A stretch of DNA of 64,000 nt from Actinomadura madurae (GCF_900115095.1 NZ_FOVH01000011.1:111524-175523), one strand, 5' to 3'. Shown: positions 15,678 to 23,030, numbered from the stretch's first letter. The notes: generated from the letters alone by a model not told the origin. Translations and numbers: made by a program.

Positions 15678-16157
15678 ATGCAGCTCAACGGTACCCCGAG
15701 CCTGGTAAAGCCGTCCCGGGCCGCTTACCTCGAATCCGCCCGCGCCGCGGTCGCCGCTGGCGACTGGGCCGCCCTGCCGGTACTGCCGGAGGTCCTGACC
15801 ACCCCCGAGCCGTGCAAGGGCTGTGGGGGGAAGGGTTTCGAGCCGATCGGCGGCCAGCTGGTGCTGTGCCGGTCGTGCATGTACCTCGCCGACACCCACC
15901 CGGGGTTCGACCTGCCCCGCCGCAGTCGGCCGAACGTCGGCGCGATGCTGGCCACGTTCGCCCCCGGCGGGCGGCCGGTGGAGGTCTGGCGACTGTGCGA
16001 CGCGTGCACCATCGACCAGTTCGCCCCGCCGCCGTGGCTGCCGCATCGCGAACTGCCCGCGCTGCGTGCGGCCCTGCCGTGGCAGCCGGACTGCACCGTA
16101 TGTGGTGACCTCGGCTGGACCCCGGCCACCACCCAGGGCACGGAGGTCACCCGATGA
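15678..16157 (+). CDS. Zinc-finger protein of the integrated element
   Basis: Small protein of 159 residues of unknown function. It has Cys pairs typical of a zinc ribbon or DnaJ-type finger: CKGCGGKGF and CRSC (about 46-70), CDAC (about 110) and CTVCGDLGW (about 143). The N-terminal 40 residues are Ala-rich and helical. TTGGAGG lies 7 nt before the ATG at 15678. It is the first gene of a seven-gene chain in which most junctions overlap by four bases or fewer and which ends with the integrase. Many actinomycete elements carry such unassigned zinc-ribbon proteins; a nucleic-acid-binding role is inference only. Confidence 0.75.
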   Translation: MQLNGTPSLVKPSRAAYLESARAAVAAGDWAALPVLPEVLTTPEPCKGCGGKGFEPIGGQLVLCRSCMYLADTHPGFDLPRRSRPNVGAMLATFAPGGRPVEVWRLCDACTIDQFAPPPWLPHRELPALRAALPWQPDCTVCGDLGWTPATTQGTEVTR

Positions 16158-16516
16158 CCGCGCTCGGCACGTCGCTTATGGAGCCTGCGAACGCGCTGTC
16201 CAGCCTTCCCGCTGTCGCCGGGCCGGTCTGGTTCGAGACGACCGGCCGCCCGTTCGTGCTGCCGATGCAGGTTCCCGTCTCGTCCGCGCTGATGGTCGCC
16301 GCCCTGTACCGGGAAGGCGGCTGCGTCAGTCCAGACGACCTGGCCACCGCCGAGGACGTGTGCGGCCAGATCGCAGTCACGCTGACCAACGACGGGATGG
16401 TCACGATCGAACGGGTCGCCGAAGACATCGAGTGCGGCCGGATCGAAAACCCGGACTGGTTGGCGTTCTGCCGCCGCCGCGTCGCCGAGGTCACCTCGGA
16501 CGGGAGTGTCCGATGA
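16154..16516 (+). CDS. Hypothetical protein of the integrated element
   Basis: Protein of 120 residues that I do not recognise. It has no signal peptide, membrane segment or known motif. The middle (about 45-85) looks like a small alpha/beta or helical domain (LYREGGCVSPDDLATAEDV), and the C-terminus RRRVAEVTSDGSVR is charged. The ATG overlaps the stop of the zinc-finger gene (ATGA) and its own stop overlaps the HNH gene start the same way, which supports it as a real, translationally coupled gene. Confidence 0.7.
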   Translation: MTALGTSLMEPANALSSLPAVAGPVWFETTGRPFVLPMQVPVSSALMVAALYREGGCVSPDDLATAEDVCGQIAVTLTNDGMVTIERVAEDIECGRIENPDWLAFCRRRVAEVTSDGSVR

Positions 16517-17136
16517 GCACCCCGAACCGGCCGAACTCCACCAAGCGTCGCACGCTCAAGCGCAGGCTTGCCAAGCGGGACGGCGCGCAGTGCTTCTACT
16601 GCGCGCACCCGTTCGGCGACCTCGCCGAAGCCACCCTTGACCACCTGATCCCGTTCTCGATTCTGCCGACGTGGAACGCCGCCGCGCTCGTGCTGGCCTG
16701 CGAGCCCTGCAACCACGCCAAGGGGTGCCGTCTGCCGCAGACCCTCATGCGCCCGTCCGGCTACGGTCCCGGACTCGTCCCCGCCGCCACGAAGTGGACC
16801 GTCCGCCGCGCGGTCCGCTGGACCGTCCGGACCGTGGCCGACACCGCGTCATGGTCCGTCTCGTGGACCGTGTCGTCCGTGCTGGCGCTGTCGCTGTCGG
16901 ACGGTCCGGCGACTCTGCCCGAGGGCTACCGCCGGACCGTCCCCGCCGCCCCGCACGTCGCCCCCGCCGTGCCCGAGGTTATCGAGTGCGGACGGTGCCG
17001 CCGGACCTGCCGCCGTGACCGGCTCGCACACCAGCCCGCCCGATGGCTGATCGCCCGCCCGCCGGTCCGCGCCGCCTACTGCTGGCGATGCGCAGCGGCC
17101 ATCGCCGATGAACTGCTGTTGGAGGTATCGCCGTGA
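16513..17136 (+). CDS. HNH endonuclease-domain protein
   Basis: Protein of 207 residues. Residues about 10-75 form an HNH fold: a basic helix RRTLKRRLAKRDG, the zinc pair CFYC, the catalytic LDHLIPFS and CEPCNHAKG with the second zinc pair and Asn. HNH proteins cut or nick DNA. Residues about 95-125 are an odd Trp-Thr-Val-rich stretch (KWTVRRAVRWTVRTV) encoded by a repeated DNA word. A C-terminal CGRCRRTCRRD and YCWRC region adds possible zinc ligands. It overlaps both neighbours by four bases. In an element without a relaxase or TraB it could be a nickase, but that is speculation. Confidence 0.82.
   Translation: MSTPNRPNSTKRRTLKRRLAKRDGAQCFYCAHPFGDLAEATLDHLIPFSILPTWNAAALVLACEPCNHAKGCRLPQTLMRPSGYGPGLVPAATKWTVRRAVRWTVRTVADTASWSVSWTVSSVLALSLSDGPATLPEGYRRTVPAAPHVAPAVPEVIECGRCRRTCRRDRLAHQPARWLIARPPVRAAYCWRCAAAIADELLLEVSP
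16796..16942. repeat. GGACCGTCC word cluster inside the HNH gene
   Basis: GGACCGTCC occurs at 16796, 16820 and 16934 and its complement GGACGGTCC at 16899, with near copies at 16829 (GGACCGTGG) and 16865 (GGACCGTGT). The copies encode Trp-Thr-Val repeats, so the word is imposed on coding sequence. The style resembles the arrays in the non-coding left part of the same element. Confidence 0.6.
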
Positions 17137-17342
17137 GCACGCTCGCACGCGTGGCGCTGCTGTGCCTACTGGCGCTGCTGGCCGCGTTCCCCGTCCCGAT
17201 GCTGACCGTGTCTGGCACCTGTGCCGCGCTGGTCATGCTGGCCGCTGGACGCCGCGCCGTCCGGGAGTTGCGCGGCCGGTGGTGGCTAGTGACGGTCCAA
17301 CGTCCCCCGCTGGCCACCGCGGTAGGGACGGTGGCGCCATGA
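17133..17342 (+). CDS. Small membrane protein of the integrated element
   Basis: Protein of 69 residues with one long or two short hydrophobic helices (about 5-48, including LLCLLALLAAFPVPMLTV) and a basic C-terminal tail. The GTG start overlaps the HNH stop (GTGA), and the stop overlaps the next ATG. Small membrane proteins of this type often accompany spread (spd) genes in actinomycete plasmids, but no specific similarity can be claimed here. Confidence 0.65.
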   Translation: MSTLARVALLCLLALLAAFPVPMLTVSGTCAALVMLAAGRRAVRELRGRWWLVTVQRPPLATAVGTVAP

Positions 17343-17566
17343 CGCACCCGGACGCCACCACGCTCGCCGACGCGCCGCCGGCAATGCGGCTCTACCGCGT
17401 CCATGAGGCCATGGCGCTCCTGTCGGTATCGCGCACCACGCTCTACGCACTCATGGACTCCGGCGCCCTGCGATCGGTGACCGTGGGCCGCGCCCGCCGC
17501 ATCCCCGGAACCGCCATCGCCGACTACATCGCCCACCTGGAGACGGAAGCGAGCAACCTCGCATGA
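17339..17566 (+). CDS. Excisionase-like helix-turn-helix protein
   Basis: DNA-binding protein of 75 residues. Residues about 17-70 are a MerR/excisionase-type winged helix: LYRVHEAMALLSVSRTTLYA, then the wing GALRSVTVGRARRIPGTAI. This is the normal form of Xis in actinomycete integrative elements, where it bends the att site and drives integrase to excise. It is encoded two genes before the integrase, with ATGA overlaps on both sides. A transcriptional role is possible, but excisionase is the simplest reading from family and position. Confidence 0.85.
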   Translation: MTHPDATTLADAPPAMRLYRVHEAMALLSVSRTTLYALMDSGALRSVTVGRARRIPGTAIADYIAHLETEASNLA

Positions 17567-18072
17567 CCGCCGACAACCCGACCGAATCGCAGGAGTTCCC
17601 GCGCGAATGGTGGCTCACCCTCGCCGACCTCTGCGAACTGCTGAGCGTCGCACCCGCCCTGTGGGAGAGCTGGCAGACCGCCGGAACCGCGCCCGCCCAC
17701 ACCGCTGGCCCAGACGGGGTCACCCGTGTACACCGCGCCGACCTGGCCGCATGGCTCGACCGCAAGCGGACGCTCAGCGGCTCGCAGTGGCTCACCATCG
17801 AGGAGGCCCGCGAACTGATCCGCACCCGCACCCGACCGAACATCGCGCCCGCCAACCCTGACGAGTGGCTCACCGTCCCGGACATCTGCGCCGAGATCGA
17901 CGCCACCCCGGAGGAGTGGCAGGCATGGCGGATTCTGGGGAACACCCCTCCTCACGCCGTACTCGACGGCACCGCGCGGGTTCGCCGTGGTGACCTCGAC
18001 GCGTGGCTAGACGCTCTCCCTACGGCCAGTCTCTTCGACGTCATCGACCCGGACGAAGGGGAGGGGAGTTAA
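17563..18072 (+). CDS. Protein with duplicated excisionase-like HTH domains
   Basis: Protein of 169 residues containing two clear copies of the same module. The first, about 15-70, is WWLTLADLCELLSVAPALWE followed by a wing ending VHRADLAAWLDRK; the second, about 100-153, is EWLTVPDICAEIDATPEEWQ followed by RVRRGDLDAWLDAL. A third start, QWLTIEEARELI, lies between them. The modules match the winged-helix of the preceding excisionase-like gene, so this looks like an internal duplication. It could bind two half sites at once. The gene overlaps the integrase start by one base. Confidence 0.7.
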   Translation: MTADNPTESQEFPREWWLTLADLCELLSVAPALWESWQTAGTAPAHTAGPDGVTRVHRADLAAWLDRKRTLSGSQWLTIEEARELIRTRTRPNIAPANPDEWLTVPDICAEIDATPEEWQAWRILGNTPPHAVLDGTARVRRGDLDAWLDALPTASLFDVIDPDEGEGS

Positions 18073-19334
18073 TGGCCAGACGCGCGAACGGGGAAGGGTC
18101 GATATTCCCCTACCGGAACGGCTACGCCGCTTACGCATGGGTCACCACGCCCAGCGGGGAACGCCGTAAGAAATGGGTCTACGGGAAGACCCGCGAAATC
18201 GTGCATGAGAAGTACATCAAGCTTCTCAACGAAGCCAAGCAGCGACCTATCGCTACCAGCATGCCGACCGTTGAGCAGTACCTCACATACTGGCTCAAAG
18301 ACGTGATTGAACCGAATCGGGAACCGAACACCTATTCACACTATGAGCTGATGTCCCGGCTCCACATCATCCCCGGACTGGGGAGAAAGCGGCTCGACCG
18401 GCTTACCGTCCGGGACGTTCAGAAGTGGCTGAACGGCGTTCCGAGCGCCTGCCAGTGCTGCGCACAGGGCAAGGACGCGCGGCGGCCGAGCAAGCGGCAA
18501 CGGTGCTGCGCGGTCGGGCAGTGCTGCCAGGACTACCCGAGTCGCCGAACCATCACCGCAGCGCGTAACACGCTCCGGGCCGCGCTCAACCACGCGCGCA
18601 CAGAGGAGATTCTCTCCCGCAACGTCGCAGCGCTGGCCAAGGTCCCAACCGCGCGGAAGCGGACACGCAAGGCGTCCACCTGGACCGTAGAGGAGGCGCG
18701 CCGGTTCCTCGAATACGCCAGGGAAACCGATGACCCGCTGTATGCCGCGTGGGTTCTCATCCTCGTCATGGGGATGCGCAAGGGCGAGGTGTTCGGCCTG
18801 CGCTGGGCAGACATCGACTTCACCGCGGAAGAGCTGTCCATCGGGTGGCAGCTACAGCGCGTCGGCGCCCGTCTGATCCACAAGGAGCGCACCAAGACGG
18901 ACGGCTCTACCGACGTGCTTCCCCTCCCGTCCCCGTGCACGTCGGCACTCCGCATCCGGGAACGCCAGCTGGCAGAGGCGCGCAAGGCCGCTGGCGACGA
19001 CTGGCAGGCAAGCGGACTCGTCTTTACCACCCGGACCGGCCGTCCGATCGAACCCCGCAACGTCAACCGCGCGTTTGAGTCCCGCTGCGCCGCTGCCGGC
19101 GTCCGAGCGATCCGGGTACACGACACGCGGCACACGTGCGGCAAGCTGCTGGCCGCGCTCGACGTCCACCCGCGCGTGGCAATGCAGATCCTCCGGCACA
19201 GCCGGATCAGCATCACCATGGAGATCTACACGGAGGTTCCCTCAGAGGACACCAGAGCCGCGCTCAAGAGGCTCGGAGACCACCTCCGGCGCCCGGATGA
19301 CCAGGGCGGGGAAGGGACATCACCGGCCGCGTAG
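18072..19334 (+). CDS. int: Tyrosine recombinase (integrase)
   Basis: Site-specific integrase of 420 residues. It has an AP2-like N-terminal arm-binding region (GSIFPYRNGYAAYAWVT), a SAM-like core-binding domain (about 65-195) and a catalytic domain with the first Arg in MGMRKGEVFGLRW, His-x-x-Arg in VHDTRHTCGKLL, His in ILRHSRISITMEIY and nucleophilic Tyr in that last segment. A Cys-rich insertion (about 119-150, with CQCCAQG, RCCAVG, CC) interrupts the core domain; similar insertions occur in pSAM2-type integrases and may bind zinc. It lies beside tRNA-Arg, as expected for an enzyme using that gene as attB. Confidence 0.95.
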   Translation: MARRANGEGSIFPYRNGYAAYAWVTTPSGERRKKWVYGKTREIVHEKYIKLLNEAKQRPIATSMPTVEQYLTYWLKDVIEPNREPNTYSHYELMSRLHIIPGLGRKRLDRLTVRDVQKWLNGVPSACQCCAQGKDARRPSKRQRCCAVGQCCQDYPSRRTITAARNTLRAALNHARTEEILSRNVAALAKVPTARKRTRKASTWTVEEARRFLEYARETDDPLYAAWVLILVMGMRKGEVFGLRWADIDFTAEELSIGWQLQRVGARLIHKERTKTDGSTDVLPLPSPCTSALRIRERQLAEARKAAGDDWQASGLVFTTRTGRPIEPRNVNRAFESRCAAAGVRAIRVHDTRHTCGKLLAALDVHPRVAMQILRHSRISITMEIYTEVPSEDTRAALKRLGDHLRRPDDQGGEGTSPAA

Positions 19335-19364
19335 CTGTACTTCGCTGCTGTACCCGTTAGCAAC

Positions 19365-19394
19365 GAGGCACCTTGCATGATCGCAAAGTGCCTC
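19365..19394 (-). terminator. Element-supplied hairpin replacing the tRNA-Arg terminator
   Basis: GAGGCAC (19365-19371) pairs with GTGCCTC (19388-19394) around a 16-nt loop, directly downstream of the tRNA on the minus strand. The position equals that of the host terminator at the left end (11580-11612). No U tract follows. Confidence 0.6.
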
Positions 19395-19445
19395 TGAGCT
19401 GGGCGCACCCGAAGGGATTCGAACCCCTAACCTTCTGATCCGTAG
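19395..19445 (-). repeat. attR: 51-bp att copy within tRNA-Arg
   Basis: Identical to 11612-11662 over 51 bp. It reaches from 9 nt beyond the tRNA 3' end to the anticodon loop, so crossover keeps the tRNA gene complete. Confidence 0.92.
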
Positions 19446-19476
19446 TCAGATGCTCTATCCGTTGAGCTACGGGTGC
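19404..19476 (-). tRNA. tRNA-Arg (anticodon ACG)
   Basis: A 73-nt cloverleaf is read on the minus strand: acceptor GCACCCG/CGGGTGC, D arm with AGCTCAACGGATAGAGC, anticodon stem TCTGA/TCAGA with loop CTACGGA (anticodon ACG), and T arm with GGTTCGAATCC. The discriminator is G; CCA is not encoded. Its 3' half is the attachment site of the element on its left and remains functional after integration. Confidence 0.95.
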
Positions 19477-19551
19477 CTGCCGGAGCTAACTGTACCGGCT
19501 CCCTGGACCTGTGGGCGAATCGGTTGTCGGACGCGAGGGCCCGGCACAGGT

Positions 19552-19565
19552 GTGACTTGAGTCAC
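19552..19565. promoter_or_regulatory. Palindrome upstream of the lipoprotein gene
   Basis: GTGACT-TG-AGTCAC is a perfect inverted repeat in a CRP-like TGTGA context. Related half sites, TGTGATTGAG and TGTGACCTGG, follow at about 19597 and 19612. It lies about 100 nt before the lipoprotein start and may be an activator or repressor site. Confidence 0.4.
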
Positions 19566-19666
19566 GGAACCCTTTGTGGCGAAGGTACGCCAAAGGTGTG
19601 ATTGAGACGGGTGTGACCTGGGAGTCTTGATCCCGTTCAAGCCCAACCCCCTGAAGGAGAAACCCC

Positions 19667-20095
19667 ATGCGCATTTCCGCCACCAAGCTGGTCGGCGTCC
19701 TCGCCGTCGGCGGCCTGATGCTCGGTTCGACGGGCTGTGGCGCGATCGACACCATCGCCGGCGGGAAGAAGAAGACCGCCTGCAAGAACATCGAGACGGA
19801 GCTGCGCAGCTTCTCGACCAGCGGCATGTCGATGTCGTCCCCCAGCGGCGCTTCGGCGACCGCGCAGAAGTTCTCTGACACGGCCTCCAAGGTGCGGTCT
19901 GAGGGGCAGAGCGCGGGCGGGGACGTCGAGACGGCCGCGACCGCGTTCGCCGGCGACCTCGACGAGACCGCGTCGCTTCTGCGGAGCCTGCAGTCCGGCT
20001 CGACGAGCCCGCGCCAGCCCGACCTCTCGAGCATGCGGCAGCACGGGAACGACCTGGCCGAGGCCTGCGGGTTCACCGGCTTCCGCCTGGGCTGA
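19667..20095 (+). CDS. Putative secreted lipoprotein
   Basis: Protein of 142 residues with a lipoprotein signal: basic start MRISATK, hydrophobic segment and lipobox LGSTGC, giving Cys at about residue 24. The mature part is Ser/Thr-rich and helical, with two further Cys (CKN, ACGF) that could form a disulfide. No enzymatic motif is visible. GAAGGAGAAACCCC before the ATG is a strong ribosome site. It is anchored outside the membrane; function unknown. It stands alone between the two tRNA genes. Confidence 0.82.
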   Translation: MRISATKLVGVLAVGGLMLGSTGCGAIDTIAGGKKKTACKNIETELRSFSTSGMSMSSPSGASATAQKFSDTASKVRSEGQSAGGDVETAATAFAGDLDETASLLRSLQSGSTSPRQPDLSSMRQHGNDLAEACGFTGFRLG

Positions 20096-20231
20096 CGTTC
20101 GGCGCACCGCTCCCGCGGCCCCGGGAGCGCACGCGCTCGAAGGCGTTTCCGACTATCCTGACGAGCACGCAGGTCACGCTTTGCCGGTTGGCTCGCCGAA
20201 CCGGTAGCCTGTCCTGAGCCTGATGGCTGCT

Positions 20232-20320
20232 GGAGGATTCGCCTAGTCCGGTCTATGGCGCCGCACTGCTAATGCGGTTTGGGTGCAAGCCCATCCGGGG
20301 TTCAAATCCCCGATCCTCCG
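20232..20320 (+). tRNA. tRNA-Ser (anticodon GCT)
   Basis: Class II tRNA of 89 nt. The acceptor GGAGGAT/ATCCTCC, anticodon stem CCGCA/TGCGG with loop CTGCTAA (anticodon GCT), a variable arm with GGGTGCAAGCCC, and T arm GGGGTTCAAATCCCC are all present. The discriminator G is followed by an encoded CCA (20321-20323). Confidence 0.95.
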
Positions 20321-20330
20321 CCACTCTGAG

Positions 20331-20371
20331 CAGGGACTTCGTCCAAGATCTCAATCTGGACGAGGTCCCTG
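20331..20371 (+). terminator. tRNA-Ser terminator
   Basis: CAGGGACTTCGTCCA (20331-20345) pairs with TGGACGAGGTCCCTG (20357-20371), 14 of 15 as Watson-Crick and one G-U, followed by TTGCTTTTGTT. The 290 nt after it, up to the TetR stop, show no gene. Confidence 0.85.
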
Positions 20372-20661
20372 TTGCTTTTGTTGGCTTTGGATGGCACCTG
20401 GTGAGCACGAGATGTCGTGGAGGCGCTACCGAGCCAGGTCAGAGCCCCGAAGTGGATCATCGGAATGCCTACGCCGCGTGTTCGGTTCGGCTCTTGCGCC
20501 GGTCCGCCGGGCGGCCGACTCGGCTGGCACGTCGTCGGCCGACGTGCGTGGGACGACCGCGACGCCTCAGCAGCGGCCCTCGACACTGGGCACGTCCAGG
20601 GCGGATGTGCGGATGTCGGTCTGTTGATCACTCGACCGGCAGGGCAGGAGGGAGTCGGGCG

Positions 20662-21255
20662 TCAGGTGTAGGCGGCGACAAGATCGGGGAGTAGCCGCTG
20701 GGCGCGGGTGGGGCCCCCTTTGATTCGACCGTCGAGTGTGAGGGTGACCAGGCCGTGGAGTTGGGCCCAGAACAGGTCGGTGACCGTGTCCTGATCCCTG
20801 CCCGGTGCGCGGGTGCCGGCGGCAGCGGCGAGCAGGTGGAAGCAGTCGAGCGCGCTCTTGGGCGTGTTCGGTTCTCCGAAGGGGACGCCGCCCAGTCCGT
20901 GCATCAGCCGGTACAGATACGGCTCGGCCATCGCGAACGCCCAATACTCCTCGGCGGTCGCCAGCAGCATGTCCGTCTTGTTCCGACACTGGGCCCGGCC
21001 GAGTCGTTCGGCCAGTTCGGCGAAACCGGTGTCCACAACGGCGACCAGCAGGTCGTGCTTGTTCGAGAAGTACTGGTAGACCACCGGAGCGGCGTAGCCG
21101 ACCCGGCTCGCGACCGCCCGCACCGTGACGGCGTCATAGCCGCCGTGTTCGGTTGCCAGCGCCCGGGCGGCGTCCAGCAAGCGGCGCCGGAGGCGCTCGC
21201 GTGCCTGTGCGCGCTCGTCGCTGGGCCCCTTGATTCGTCCATCCGACCCTGGCAC
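20662..21255 (-). CDS. TetR/AcrR family regulator
   Basis: Repressor of 197 residues with the TetR HTH in residues about 20-70 (VRAVASRVGYAAPVVYQYFS, NKHDLLVAVVDTGF) and a C-terminal domain of the TetR_C_13/WHG type. It is divergent from the epimerase-SDR pair, and the shared intergenic region has two copies of TTTCTAACAACG-type palindromes, so it most likely represses both itself and that pair. The start at 21255 is the first Met of the conserved frame, and residues 1-20 are a charged leader. Ligand unknown. Confidence 0.88.
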   Translation of the reverse strand: MPGSDGRIKGPSDERAQARERLRRRLLDAARALATEHGGYDAVTVRAVASRVGYAAPVVYQYFSNKHDLLVAVVDTGFAELAERLGRAQCRNKTDMLLATAEEYWAFAMAEPYLYRLMHGLGGVPFGEPNTPKSALDCFHLLAAAAGTRAPGRDQDTVTDLFWAQLHGLVTLTLDGRIKGGPTRAQRLLPDLVAAYT

Positions 21256-21269
21256 TGAGCATCCCTCGG

Positions 21270-21337
21270 TTTTCTAACAACGGTAGACAAGCCTAGCCGA
21301 GCACGGCTACGGTCGATTTCTAACAACGTTAGAAATC
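21270..21337. promoter_or_regulatory. Two TetR operators between divergent genes
   Basis: The main site is GATTTCTAAC-AAC-GTTAGAAATC (21315-21337), perfect 10-bp arms around 3 nt. A degenerate copy, TTTCTAACAACGGTAGACAA, lies at 21271-21290 nearer the regulator gene. The perfect site ends 11 nt before the epimerase ATG, where it would block transcription. Confidence 0.78.
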
Positions 21338-21348
21338 AAGGGGGCTTC

Positions 21349-22206
21349 ATGCTGGTCTTAGTCACGGGAGCCACGGGCACCATCGGCAGTGCGGTCGTGC
21401 GGGCACTGCGGCGGCGCGGGCACGATGTCATCGGCGTCGTCCGAGCGAACACGGGACTGCCGGACGGGGTCGCCTCCATCACGGCCGATCTGTTCGAGCC
21501 CGAAGCGCTGGCCGATGTGCTGCCACGGGTGGACGCGTTCGTGCACGCCGCCTCGAGCAACGATGAACGTGCCGGTGGTCTCGACCACGGCGTGGTCGAG
21601 ACCACCCTGCGGGCCTTCGCCGGCACCGACAAACCTCTGCTGTACACCAGCGGGCTGTGGCTGCACGGCAACACCGGGACCGAGCCCGCCACCGAGGACT
21701 CACCGTTCAACCCGCCAATGGTCGTGTCGTGGCGCCCCGACGTAGAACGGATACTCGCCGAGGCCGCACCGCGAGTGCGCACGGTCCGCATTCGGCCGGC
21801 TCTGGTCTACGGCGACGCGCGCGGCTATGTCCCGGTCCTGCTCACCCCGCAGCAGCAGGACGGCACCAGCGTCGTTCGCCATCTCGGTGACGGCGGTAAC
21901 CGATGGGCCACCGTGCACGCCGACGATCTCGGCGACCTGTACGCGCTAGCGGTCGAGTCCGCGCCGCCTGGGTCCGTCTACCTTGGCACCGCTGGGGATT
22001 CCGTCACTGTCGCCGATGCCGCCAGGGCCGTCGCCGAGCGCGTCGGCGCCACGGTCGCCCCATGGGACCCGGACGACGCCCGGCGGCATTGGGGCGTCAT
22101 GGTCGACGCCTTCATGCTCGACCAGGCCGCCAGCAACGCCAAAGCCAGCGGCGAGCTCGGCTGGAAACCGCACCGGGCCGGCCTCATCGACGAACTCGGC
22201 GCCTGA
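21349..22206 (+). CDS. NAD-dependent epimerase/dehydratase family protein
   Basis: Atypical extended SDR of 285 residues. The N-terminal Rossmann motif is TGATGTIG (about 6-13); the usual YxxxK dyad is not evident, the region after LLYTSGLWLHG having lost it, so the protein may be a reductase-like or regulatory member (NmrA/SDR_a type). HADDLGDLYALAVE near 200 is the conserved NAD-epimerase C-terminal element. AAGGGGG precedes the ATG. Its stop overlaps the start of the next SDR by one base (TGATG), so the two form an operon under the divergent TetR. Confidence 0.82.
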   Translation: MLVLVTGATGTIGSAVVRALRRRGHDVIGVVRANTGLPDGVASITADLFEPEALADVLPRVDAFVHAASSNDERAGGLDHGVVETTLRAFAGTDKPLLYTSGLWLHGNTGTEPATEDSPFNPPMVVSWRPDVERILAEAAPRVRTVRIRPALVYGDARGYVPVLLTPQQQDGTSVVRHLGDGGNRWATVHADDLGDLYALAVESAPPGSVYLGTAGDSVTVADAARAVAERVGATVAPWDPDDARRHWGVMVDAFMLDQAASNAKASGELGWKPHRAGLIDELGA

Positions 22207-23030
22207 TGCCGACGCCCAAGATCTGGTTCCTCACCGGGGCTTCCCGTGGCCTGGGCCGCGCGTTCGCTGAGGCGGCGCTCAGCCGCGGGGATCGGGTCGC
22301 CGCAACCGCACGCCGAACCGACAGCCTGTCCGACCTGGCGGCGCGGTTCGGCGATGCGGTCCTGCCGATTCGGCTGGACGTGACCGACCGCGCGGACTGC
22401 TTCGCCGCGGTACGGCACGCGCACGAAATATTCGGGCGCCTCGACGTCGTGGTCAACAACGCCGGCTACGGCCTGTCCGGCGCTGTCGAGGAGGTCACCG
22501 AAACCGAGGCCCGCGCCCAACTGGATACCAACCTCTTCGGTGCTCTGTGGGTCACCCAGGCGGCGGTCCCGATCCTGCGTTCGCAGCGCACCGGTCACCT
22601 CGTGCAGATCTCCAGCCTCGGCGGGGTGGCCGCACTGCCTCTGCTCGGGCTCTACCACGCCTCCAAATGGGGACTGGAAGGCTTCACCGAATCGCTCGCC
22701 CAGGAAGTCGCTCCGTTCGGGGTCAAAGTGACCATCGTCGAGCCTTCAGCGTTCCGAACCGACTGGTGGGGCGACTCGATGAACAAGGCCACTTCAAACC
22801 CCGCCTACGACCGCGCCCGAGATGACCTGCACGCGATCACCGGCGAACCGGCCGGCGACCCCCAACGGGCAGCGACCGCACTACTTTCCATCGTGGACTC
22901 ACCGGAACCGCCGCTGCGAGTGCTGTTCGGCGTCCAAGCCTACGACGTCGCCACGGCGACGTACCGCCGCCGCTTGACTACTTGGGCCGAATGGGAGACG
23001 ACCTCCCGCAGAGCCGACTCCGCAAACTGA
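22206..23030 (+). CDS. Short-chain dehydrogenase/reductase
   Basis: Classical SDR of 274 residues: TGASRGLGRA (about 10-19) for NADP binding, NNAGYG (about 86-91), Ser in QISSLGG and the dyad YHASK (Tyr about 154). Asp64 in RLDVTDR is also typical. It resembles the oxidoreductases often annotated as SDR family 'DltE-like' or YbbO-like. It is co-translated with the upstream epimerase-like gene. The likely role is reduction of a carbonyl group; the substrate is unknown, and control by the divergent TetR suggests response to a small-molecule stress. Confidence 0.9.
   Translation: MPTPKIWFLTGASRGLGRAFAEAALSRGDRVAATARRTDSLSDLAARFGDAVLPIRLDVTDRADCFAAVRHAHEIFGRLDVVVNNAGYGLSGAVEEVTETEARAQLDTNLFGALWVTQAAVPILRSQRTGHLVQISSLGGVAALPLLGLYHASKWGLEGFTESLAQEVAPFGVKVTIVEPSAFRTDWWGDSMNKATSNPAYDRARDDLHAITGEPAGDPQRAATALLSIVDSPEPPLRVLFGVQAYDVATATYRRRLTTWAEWETTSRRADSAN

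Larger units (their letters stand above)
11612..19445. mobile_element. Integrated actinomycete element (pSAM2/AICE-like) in tRNA-Arg
   Basis: A 7.8-kb element is bounded by 51-bp direct repeats of the tRNA-Arg(ACG) 3' end. The integrase gene lies next to the intact tRNA, with a coupled upstream gene chain and a GntR repressor reading the other way, the usual layout of actinomycete integrative elements. What is missing is notable: no RepSA-like or primase-polymerase replication gene and no TraB/FtsK-type translocase, spread or kil genes. About 1.3 kb at the left is repeat arrays. Without the 1.4-kb insertion sequence the element is about 6.4 kb. It is either a decayed element or a non-autonomous one that uses a helper for transfer. 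Confidence 0.88.

Noticed and set aside
18426..18522. Frameshift or insertion artefact in the integrase (Cys-rich segment)
   Set aside because: The frame is continuous, and similar Cys-rich insertions are known in pSAM2-type integrases.
21349..22206. Biosynthetic sugar epimerase
   Set aside because: The Rossmann motif is present, but the YxxxK catalytic pair is not evident and no sugar-nucleotide genes are nearby.
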